Source: Litchfieldia alkalitelluris
Lineage (GTDB): Bacteria > Bacillota > Bacilli > Bacillales > Salisediminibacteriaceae
Length of the DNA stretch: 64,000 bases
Reading direction: 5' to 3'
Assembly: GCF_002153425.1 (NCBI RefSeq)
Contig: NZ_KZ119600.1
Span: 3,726,120 to 3,790,119 of the forward strand
Under the pieces are notes generated by a model. It worked only from the letters and a program-made list of their open reading frames with translations. It was not told where the DNA came from and did no database searches. This document shows positions 55,290-62,714 of this stretch, piece by piece. Position numbers and translations under genes: made by a program. The number at the start of each line of letters is the position of its first letter. The first letter of the stretch is position 1.

Positions 55290-55565
55290 TTATGCACTTT
55301 GCTTATATAAATTAAATAAAAAAGCCAACCATAGTTTCTTATATTCTTCTTCAATTATCTCTACAATTTCTTGGTCGTTTCTTTGCTTATATAAATATTC
55401 TTTAAATACAGCATTTGCTGATTCAGTACCAGCCACAACAACTGACAATTTGTTATTATCCAGATCTTCCACAAATCCACTCATCTTATTTTTTATAGCA
55501 AATTTCTTTAATTTACTTTTAAAAGAAACTTTATTAACTTTTTCACCTATAATAGTATAAGCCAT
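55290..55565 (-). pseudogene. Detached acylphosphatase-like domain
   Basis: 91 aa (MAYTIIGEKVNKVSFKSKLK, MSGFVEDLDNNKLSVVVAG), an acylphosphatase-fold domain. It lies in the same frame as the ATP-grasp gene ending at 55680; the 39 codons between encode FYFNYDLIRQQ and other residues that align with the linker of the full-length paralogues. A single TAA therefore separates the two halves of a once-fused protein. The catalytic Arg and Asn of acylphosphatases are not conserved. It could be a remnant, or be translated from its own ATG. Confidence 0.7.
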
Positions 55566-55679
55566 AAATAAATTATTTTTGTTAGGTATGCTTGGAACTT
55601 TTAGTTCCTCAATTGAACCGTTTTCAACTTGCTGTCTTATAAGGTCATAATTGAAATAAAACTTTTCATTTCTTTTATT

Positions 55680-56714
55680 TTATTTTGAATTTGGAAAATA
55701 CAAGTCAATAATTTTCCCTGGTATATCCCTAGCAATTCCATGAACTGGAAAAAGGTGTGCACCTATATGAGCCCTTGTATTTATTTCAATAATTTTCCCC
55801 TGATTATTTTCATCGATAATCATATCTAATCCACAATGAGCCATACCTACAGCCTTAGCCCCATCTATTGCTATATTTTTATTCTCTTCGGATAATGAAT
55901 CAGTAAAATCAACGGAATCACCACCGTTAGGAAGGTTTCCTATCTCTCTTAGTATAACCTCTTCACCTTTTTTAGGAATACTTTCTATTGTTTTGCCTTT
56001 ATCACTTAAAAATTTTATCATTTTATCATCAATAGCAATTAACCTTTTATATAAATGTGGATTTTCTTTTCTTTCTATGTTCTTAATTTCTATTAATTTC
56101 TTAATTGTTCTCATACCATCTCCAATTACATTTGCCGCTTTCCTTTTATAAACACCTACTACTTCATTTCCTATAACATAAACTCTATATTCGTTACCTT
56201 TTATATATTGTTGTAAAATAACTTCCTTGTAACCTGATTTTTCTCTCACATAAAACAAAGCTTCTTTCAAGTCATCTACATTCTTAATATTTAATACTAC
56301 TCCTCTTCCTAGACTTTCATTTGCAGGTTTAAGTACTAACGGGAAACCAATGCTTAATGAGTAATCAAGTATCTCATTTTCCGTTGCTGAAACATTAAAA
56401 TGTCTTCCCTGAGGTATTGGAACACCTGCTTCTAATAAATATTTGTTAGTTAGGCTTTTGCTTTTGCAAATATCACCTTGTTCCTTTGTAATAAAGTCCC
56501 CTTTAGAATTTGTAAAATGATGTTCCTTTATACCATCGTTTAATGAATACCTAATTTTGTATCGACCAGCTTTAATATAGACACCATAAAACTTTAATGT
56601 TAAACCTCTTCTCCAACCCTCAAGTGCAATTGAATACGTACTTAAGTCATTTCCTTTTGCTTTTTCTGGCAATGAGTTTTCTAATTGAGACAACCAGTTT
56701 TCTCTTTTGTTCAT
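55680..56714 (-). CDS. ATP-grasp protein, last copy in array (C-terminus cut by stop)
   Basis: 344 aa. N-terminal module with the array hallmark STYSIALEGWRRGLTLKF, then an ATP-grasp domain related to cyanophycin synthetase and the GshF ligase domain (PLVLKPANESLGRGV, GGDSVDFTDSLSE, CGLDMIIDENN, IEINTRAHIGAHLFPVHG). The stop at 55680 removes the acylphosphatase-like and C-terminal parts that the paralogues carry. ATG follows GAGGGAGTAATAGA. It should still be able to form an acyl-phosphate and join substrates; those are unknown. Confidence 0.85.
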   Translation of the reverse strand: MNKRENWLSQLENSLPEKAKGNDLSTYSIALEGWRRGLTLKFYGVYIKAGRYKIRYSLNDGIKEHHFTNSKGDFITKEQGDICKSKSLTNKYLLEAGVPIPQGRHFNVSATENEILDYSLSIGFPLVLKPANESLGRGVVLNIKNVDDLKEALFYVREKSGYKEVILQQYIKGNEYRVYVIGNEVVGVYKRKAANVIGDGMRTIKKLIEIKNIERKENPHLYKRLIAIDDKMIKFLSDKGKTIESIPKKGEEVILREIGNLPNGGDSVDFTDSLSEENKNIAIDGAKAVGMAHCGLDMIIDENNQGKIIEINTRAHIGAHLFPVHGIARDIPGKIIDLYFPNSK

Positions 56715-56752
56715 TCTATTACTCCCTCATTATAAACTGTTTAACTTATTTA

Positions 56753-58459
56753 TTATCTTTTAATGTCTATAAACTTTAAGACGCTGCGAATTGGCTTGGT
56801 ATACCTCCATGACCGGCTTCTTCTTAAACTATGGTATTTTGATTGAATAATATTTTTTTCTTCAATTATTTTTTTATTTTGATTTCGAACTTCTACTAGA
56901 AGAGATTTGTATTCCAATAATTTAATTTTAGCTTTCTCTTTTTCTTTCTTTTCATCTTTAAGCTTTTGTTCATAATTCTTCTTTTTCCTAATCTCACTGT
57001 TTAGTTTCTCTTCTAGACGATTAATAATTTTTGTTTTAGGCAAACTCTTGATTTGAAATCCTACTTTTATATTCCCTGAATATTCATTTTCTATCACTTC
57101 ATTTACGATTGTATTGTCCGGGTTCTGATGAAAATTTGTTTTGAGATTATCTATATCATTTTGGCTATTCCCTGCAACAACTAAGATTATTTTATCTCCC
57201 TTAGAATCTTTAATAAAACCATGACACCCATTTTGAAGCACTTGACGCTTAATCCAATTTTTATACTTTGAGTTTTTTACTTCTCCGGATATAATAAATT
57301 CTTTAGCATATAACTTCCCAGCAGATATTGGCCGAACGATTACTTCTTTTGCAAGTCTTTTCTTCAAAGGTGATATAACTTGGTTAAAATCAAAGTAAAG
57401 AGTTGATCTTTCAACATTTCTAGTTTCAGGAAAATAATAATCTACAATTGGAGAGATCACATCCCTTGCATATCCATCAACTGGGAAAACATGAGGTCCT
57501 AAAGCAGGTTTTGTGTTTATTTCTATTACCGTTCCTGTATTCCCTGATGGACTTATAATCATATCTAACCCACAAAATGCCAAGTTTGGGATAGCATTGA
57601 AGGCTTTTATAGCTATTTCCTTAATCTCTGGGGTAAGTTTTTCTGTTACATCAATTGGATCGCCACCCATAGAAATGTTACTTTTATTTCGAAGGAATAA
57701 TCTCTTACCCTTATCAAGAATACTATTTAGTTCATACCCTTCATCTTCTATTAACTTCAAAACTTCTTTATCTATATCTATCAAGTTTTTACTTAGATTA
57801 GGGTTTTTCTTTTTACTATCATTTTTTTGGGTTATTAATTCCTCAACCGAACTAACACCATCACCAATGATATTAGCTGGGACTCTATTTACAGCTCCTA
57901 AAATCTCACCTTTAATCATAAGGATTCTATATTCTTCACCTTTAATATGTTTTTCAACAATTACATCTTTGTAATTTAATTCATTTCGAACGTGCAAAAG
58001 TATTTCTTTAAATGATCTTTCGTTTGATATATTTGCAAAGACTCCTTTACCCGTTTTTTCAGACCTAGGTTTTATAACAACTGGATATCCTAAAGTGGCT
58101 GCGTAATTAATAATTTCAACATTTTCAGTAGTAGGGGCAAATCTTTTCCCTTCAGGAACTGGCACTTTTGCCGTACTTAGGTACTCCTTTGTAACGTCTT
58201 TATTTTCACTAATAAAATTTGCTTCTTCTGATGTCAAGTCCCCGTTAGAAGAGTCAAAAATATGCTCACTATTATTATTTTTGAGTGAATAACGTATTAA
58301 CAGCTTGTTTTGAATATTATCTAACGCAAAGAATGTTACTCCTATCCCTCTCCTCCAAGCTTCTAGAGCTATCAAATAAGTACTTAGTCTATTCCCATAA
58401 CCAGCTGTTGGAACAGCGCCTTTTAAATGAGGAAGCCAGCTTACATTTTGATTATCCAT
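56753..58459 (-). CDS. ATP-grasp/acylphosphatase-fold fusion (568 aa)
   Basis: Residues 1-95: array N-terminal module (SWLPHLKGAVPTAGYGNRLS, ALEAWRRG). About 96-345: ATP-grasp (KPRSEKTGKGV, MGGDPIDVTEKLTPE, FCGLDMIISPSG, IEINTKPALGPHVFP). About 385-470: acylphosphatase-like domain (FIISGEVKNSKYKNWIKRQV, CHGFIKD) with the catalytic Arg position as Lys. About 475-545: long Lys/Glu coiled coil. The end SRSWRYTKPIRSV is a motif also seen at the C-terminal side of glycosyltransferase-type proteins. ATG follows AGGAGATGAAAC. Part of a minus-strand operon-like run. Confidence 0.88.
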   Translation of the reverse strand: MDNQNVSWLPHLKGAVPTAGYGNRLSTYLIALEAWRRGIGVTFFALDNIQNKLLIRYSLKNNNSEHIFDSSNGDLTSEEANFISENKDVTKEYLSTAKVPVPEGKRFAPTTENVEIINYAATLGYPVVIKPRSEKTGKGVFANISNERSFKEILLHVRNELNYKDVIVEKHIKGEEYRILMIKGEILGAVNRVPANIIGDGVSSVEELITQKNDSKKKNPNLSKNLIDIDKEVLKLIEDEGYELNSILDKGKRLFLRNKSNISMGGDPIDVTEKLTPEIKEIAIKAFNAIPNLAFCGLDMIISPSGNTGTVIEINTKPALGPHVFPVDGYARDVISPIVDYYFPETRNVERSTLYFDFNQVISPLKKRLAKEVIVRPISAGKLYAKEFIISGEVKNSKYKNWIKRQVLQNGCHGFIKDSKGDKIILVVAGNSQNDIDNLKTNFHQNPDNTIVNEVIENEYSGNIKVGFQIKSLPKTKIINRLEEKLNSEIRKKKNYEQKLKDEKKEKEKAKIKLLEYKSLLVEVRNQNKKIIEEKNIIQSKYHSLRRSRSWRYTKPIRSVLKFIDIKR

Positions 58460-58533
58460 GTTTCATCTCCTATACATAAATTACCCTTAGTGACATAAAA
58501 TTTAATAACCTTTAGAAACTATTCTTGTCATTT

Positions 58534-60117
58534 TTAGTCATTTTTAATCTTCTTTAAATTATCAAGAAGTAATCTTACAGGGGATGTATATCTCCAGATC
58601 CTACTATTTACGATATTTGTATATTTTTTATTCAATTTTGCTTTTTCGGTCTCAAGTCTGTCTAGTTCTTTCTCTAATTCTATAAGTTCTTCTGGCTTAG
58701 ATTTTTTTATTTCAAATCCTATTTTTACTGGTTTATTCCATTCTTCTTCTTTGTATCCTGATATTTCAGCCTTTTCATTTCCACCAATAATAATTTTAGA
58801 AACATTCTTTACTTCACCTTTATTTGGTCCTGTTATAACTACTTCTAAGTCACCATTATCTAGGCATTCCGTGTAACCATGCAAATTATTATTCAGCACT
58901 TGCTTCCTAATCCATTTTCTATATCCCATGTTTTGAACTTTTCCAGATATAATAATTTTTCTTCCATACAATTTCCCCAGTGGTGCGGGAGATATTAGCA
59001 ATTCTTTAACGGAACGACTTTTTAGAGGATCTAATATAGTATCAAAATCAAAGTATAGACCAGTTTTCTCAACTTCTTTTGTTTCTGGAAAGTAATAATC
59101 AATTATTTCTTTAGGTAAGTCTCTAGGTTCCCCAATCATTGGGAACAAATGCCCTCCAAATCCAGGTCTGGTATTAGCCTCAATGACTACTCCATCTGTT
59201 TTATCTTCATTAACAATAATATCTAGCCCACTAACTCCAAGTCCTGGTATTGCTTTAGTAGCATTAATAGCGATCTCTTTTAATTTGGGAGAGAGTTCAT
59301 CAGTTATATCAACTGAGTCACCGCCAGTTGACAAATTACTAGTCAATCTTAAAAACACTCTCTCCCCCGTCTTGGGAACAGACTGTAAATTATATCCTGA
59401 AAGTTCAAGAACATGTTCTAGTTCTTTATCTATTTTAATTGGCCTACTTTTTAAGTGCGGATTATTTTTTCGGTATTTATTCTTTATATCAATTAACTGT
59501 TTAATTGTATTTTCACCATCACCAACAACATTGGCAGGTATTCTATTGAGTGCGCCGATAACTCTTTCTTCTAATACAATTATTCTATATTCATCACCAG
59601 GCTTAAATTCCTCTACTATTACATCTAAATAATTTAATTCATGCCTAACATGATCCAAAGCCTCCTTAAATTCAGATATATCTTTAATATTTGCAAATAC
59701 TCCCTTCCCCCCATTAGCATCAATAGGTTTTAAAACTAAAGGGAATCCAAGGCTCTCAGCGTAATTTATAACTTCTTGATCCTCAACATTCTCTTCAAAC
59801 CTTCTTCCTCTCGGTACTGGTACACCTGCTTTAGATAAATACTCTTTTGTTAAGTGCTTGTTATCACAAATTAAAAAAGCTTCTTCTGAAACTTTGTCAC
59901 CTTTAGACGATTCAAATTTATGTTCTCTAACGTTGTTACTGAGTGAATATCTATATTTTAAGTTATTCTCATCACCTGTAATGGTAAAAAACTTAAGCGA
60001 AAGACCTCGTCTCCAACCCTCTAAAGCAATTGTATAAGCGCTCAATTTTTTTCCATACCCTTCAGTTGGAACAGCTCCTTCTAAGTGAGGTAACCATTTA
60101 ACTTCATTCGATTGCAT
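58534..60117 (-). CDS. ATP-grasp/acylphosphatase-fold fusion (527 aa)
   Basis: Same layout as its neighbours: N-terminal module 1-95 (KWLPHLEGAVPTEGYGKKLS); ATP-grasp 96-345 with NGGKGV at 135-140, TGGDSVDITDELSP and IEANTRPGFGGHLFP; acylphosphatase-like domain 385-470 (GKVQNMGYRKWIRKQVL). This copy keeps the Arg (R400) of the acylphosphatase motif, but the usual Asn region reads HGYTECLD. A short coiled coil and SRIWRYTSPVR close it. ATG follows GGGGAGAGATTACA. Confidence 0.9.
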   Translation of the reverse strand: MQSNEVKWLPHLEGAVPTEGYGKKLSAYTIALEGWRRGLSLKFFTITGDENNLKYRYSLSNNVREHKFESSKGDKVSEEAFLICDNKHLTKEYLSKAGVPVPRGRRFEENVEDQEVINYAESLGFPLVLKPIDANGGKGVFANIKDISEFKEALDHVRHELNYLDVIVEEFKPGDEYRIIVLEERVIGALNRIPANVVGDGENTIKQLIDIKNKYRKNNPHLKSRPIKIDKELEHVLELSGYNLQSVPKTGERVFLRLTSNLSTGGDSVDITDELSPKLKEIAINATKAIPGLGVSGLDIIVNEDKTDGVVIEANTRPGFGGHLFPMIGEPRDLPKEIIDYYFPETKEVEKTGLYFDFDTILDPLKSRSVKELLISPAPLGKLYGRKIIISGKVQNMGYRKWIRKQVLNNNLHGYTECLDNGDLEVVITGPNKGEVKNVSKIIIGGNEKAEISGYKEEEWNKPVKIGFEIKKSKPEELIELEKELDRLETEKAKLNKKYTNIVNSRIWRYTSPVRLLLDNLKKIKND

Positions 60118-60192
60118 TGTAATCTCTCCCCATATACTATTTATTATTATTGTTAATTGGACACTACAGCCTTGATTATTAAAATAACTATT

Positions 60193-61782
60193 TTATTTTT
60201 TGAACTTAGTAATAGCATAGCTAAGCAGAGTTAACGGTTTAAAAATACTACTACTTTTAATATTTCTTATTCGTCTTTCGGTATAGTGGTTTTGCTTAAT
60301 CATTAATTGTAAAGTCTTATACTTATTTTCTATATCTTTCTCCAACTCATAAGTGGTAATATCATCTTCATTTGATTTAATAATAAACCCCATATTAATT
60401 GGCTTCTCCCAAATAGTTTCTCTTATATCGTCATTACTAATACTTAATTCTTTCATAACTTTGTCTAAAAACACTCTAACATTTTTATAATCAGTACAGG
60501 CTAAAATAATTTCAAAAGAACTAGTAGATATTGTATTTATGAAGCCGTGAAATCCTTTTTCATCGGCTACTTTTTTAATAAAAGATTTATTTTTTTTATC
60601 AATAATTACATTATTAAAACAAAGGCGTTTTGCTACTTTAAATCCGTTAGGAGCTGGTACCACTTCATATTCAGTTGCTTGTCCATCATACAAGACCTTT
60701 ATGACCTCTTTAAAATTATAGTAAAACTGTAATCCTATAGTTTTTACCCCTGCGGTCTCAGGAAAATAATAATCTATAATTGCACTAGGGACGTCTCTTG
60801 GTATACCTACTAATGGAAATAAGTGAGATCCTATACCAGGTTTTGTGTTTAGTTCGAGTATAACCCCAGTATTCTTGCTATTATCTATAATTATATCAAC
60901 ACCACATTGAACTAAGCCAGGTATAGATTTTGTGGCCTTGATGGCTAAATCTTTAATTGAATCCGATAAGTCATCAGTAACATCTATGGGATCTCCTCCT
61001 AATGAAACATTACTAACTGACCTAATAAAAATTTTTTCACCTTCTTTAAGAATACTATCCAAAGTATAACCTCGGGACTTAAGTAAAAAAGTCACTTCAT
61101 CGTCAATAATAATTGGTCTATTATATAAGTGCGGAATCCTTTTTCTGTCTCTGTTTTTATCTTGTATCAATTGATATATGGACTTTTTTCCATCCCCAAT
61201 TACATGAGCTGGAACTCTATTAATTGCTCCAACAATTTTATTTCCAATAACATAGACCCTTACTTCTTTGCCAGAATAAAATTTTTCCAGAATTATATCT
61301 TTACTACCTTTTTTAAATGATGAGAGTGCATTTTTCAGCATATGTTCGCTTTTAATATCAGAAACTACACCTTTCCCACCACTACCAGTTGTTGGTTTTA
61401 AAACCACTGGGTACCCTAATTTATTTGCATAGTTAACAATCTCATCAAATGAATCATTTATTTTAAAACATTTTCCTTTTGGAATTGGAATCCCCGCATT
61501 AAATAAAGTTCTTTTAGTAAGTTCCTTATTAGCACATATCTTAACAGCTTCTTCAGAAACTTTGTCTCCCATTGAAACATCAAAAGTGTGTTGAGATTTA
61601 TCAGAGCTTAATGTAAATTTAAAATCAACCTTACCATTCTTAATCACTCTATGAAACCTTAACACTAATCCTCTTCTCCACCCCTCCAAGGCTATAGTAT
61701 ATAAGCTAACCTTCTCATCTGAAGATCTTAGTACAGGAACGATTTTATCAAGGTGTGGAAACCAATGATTATTTATATTCAT
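60193..61782 (-). CDS. ATP-grasp/acylphosphatase-fold fusion (529 aa)
   Basis: N-terminal module (HWFPHLDKIVPVL, LYTIALEGWRRGLVLRF), ATP-grasp with TGSGGKGVV, LGGDPIDVTDDLSD, VQCGVDIIIDNSK and ELNTKPGIGSHLFP. The acylphosphatase-like part (NNVIIDKKNKSFIKKVADEK, FHGFINT) has lost the Arg and Asn positions. The C-terminal motif is only faintly kept (SSSIFKPLTLL). Length and order are otherwise as in the other copies. ATG follows GAGGATGGAGAATTATA. Confidence 0.88.
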   Translation of the reverse strand: MNINNHWFPHLDKIVPVLRSSDEKVSLYTIALEGWRRGLVLRFHRVIKNGKVDFKFTLSSDKSQHTFDVSMGDKVSEEAVKICANKELTKRTLFNAGIPIPKGKCFKINDSFDEIVNYANKLGYPVVLKPTTGSGGKGVVSDIKSEHMLKNALSSFKKGSKDIILEKFYSGKEVRVYVIGNKIVGAINRVPAHVIGDGKKSIYQLIQDKNRDRKRIPHLYNRPIIIDDEVTFLLKSRGYTLDSILKEGEKIFIRSVSNVSLGGDPIDVTDDLSDSIKDLAIKATKSIPGLVQCGVDIIIDNSKNTGVILELNTKPGIGSHLFPLVGIPRDVPSAIIDYYFPETAGVKTIGLQFYYNFKEVIKVLYDGQATEYEVVPAPNGFKVAKRLCFNNVIIDKKNKSFIKKVADEKGFHGFINTISTSSFEIILACTDYKNVRVFLDKVMKELSISNDDIRETIWEKPINMGFIIKSNEDDITTYELEKDIENKYKTLQLMIKQNHYTERRIRNIKSSSIFKPLTLLSYAITKFKK

Positions 61783-61817
61783 TATAATTCTCCATCCTCT
61801 TTTCTTAAAGTAATTAA

Positions 61818-62699
61818 TTATTTGGAGTTCAGAAACAATCTCCTCAGATAATTAATTCCCTTCCGTATGAAAAGGTTAAGTTTCCAAAGAATACTGTTTT
61901 CTAATTTAAACAATATATCTTTGTTATCTTTTAGTTTCTCATTTAGCAATATAATCTTCTTATTGAGGTAATCACCTTCATTAATTAATTTACATTTTTC
62001 CACATTAAAACAGCCGATATTCAAGTAATCATCATGATTGGTTTCGTACATTTTTAATTGTTTATTAGTCCTAAATTGTTTAAGTACAATTTGTTTAAGT
62101 CTATTTATATCATTCATATTTTCAGTTGCAATTATCATTTCAATATAATCATCTTCAACTCTTATATCATAAGTAAATAAATTTAATTTATTTACTTCCT
62201 TTTTAAGAGCGATCAAATGTCCAAGGTCATGTTCAACACCTAGTATTACTACCTTTGTAATTTCTAGTTCATTCTTAGGTATAGTTTTTACAGTAACTGA
62301 ATTTGCAATTTTATTGTGAATGGGAATAAGTATAGGGGTTAAATCAAAGTATAGGTTTAAATTTTTTCTAATGAATGAACTCGGGAAAAAACTATCTATG
62401 ACTTTTTCGCTCAATTGACATACTTTTCTATAGTTACTCACTTTCCTCTTTTGCGTCAATCCAAGAAAATACAATTCCTTATTTAGTGAAGTTAGTGAAA
62501 ACATAACTCCACAATGTTTGTTATCATACTTACTTATATCATATTCATCATATAAATAGTCAGGTATAGTATGAAAATTTAAAGTCAATCCCCTTCTCCA
62601 GCCTTCTAATGCTACTTTATATGGATCCAGTTCCTGACTATCACAATTGAGGATTTTAGCAGTGATATCAGGAAGCCAATATATTGTTATATTTTCCAT
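61818..62699 (-). CDS. Array paralogue lacking the ATP-grasp domain
   Basis: 293 aa. The N-terminal module is present (ITIYWLPDITAKILNCDS, YKVALEGWRRGLTLNFHT). After about 100 residues it goes straight to the linker/acylphosphatase-like region (NLNLYFDLTPILIPIHNKIA, VVILGVEHDLGHLIALKKE) and a C-terminal helix ending with SILWKLNLFIR. The 230-residue ATP-grasp domain is missing, apart from a short spacer. It may be a regulatory or scaffold partner, or a decaying copy with its frame intact. ATG follows ATTGGAGCGAATATC. Confidence 0.75.
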   Translation of the reverse strand: MENITIYWLPDITAKILNCDSQELDPYKVALEGWRRGLTLNFHTIPDYLYDEYDISKYDNKHCGVMFSLTSLNKELYFLGLTQKRKVSNYRKVCQLSEKVIDSFFPSSFIRKNLNLYFDLTPILIPIHNKIANSVTVKTIPKNELEITKVVILGVEHDLGHLIALKKEVNKLNLFTYDIRVEDDYIEMIIATENMNDINRLKQIVLKQFRTNKQLKMYETNHDDYLNIGCFNVEKCKLINEGDYLNKKIILLNEKLKDNKDILFKLENSILWKLNLFIRKGINYLRRLFLNSK

Positions 62700-62714
62700 G
62701 ATATTCGCTCCAAT

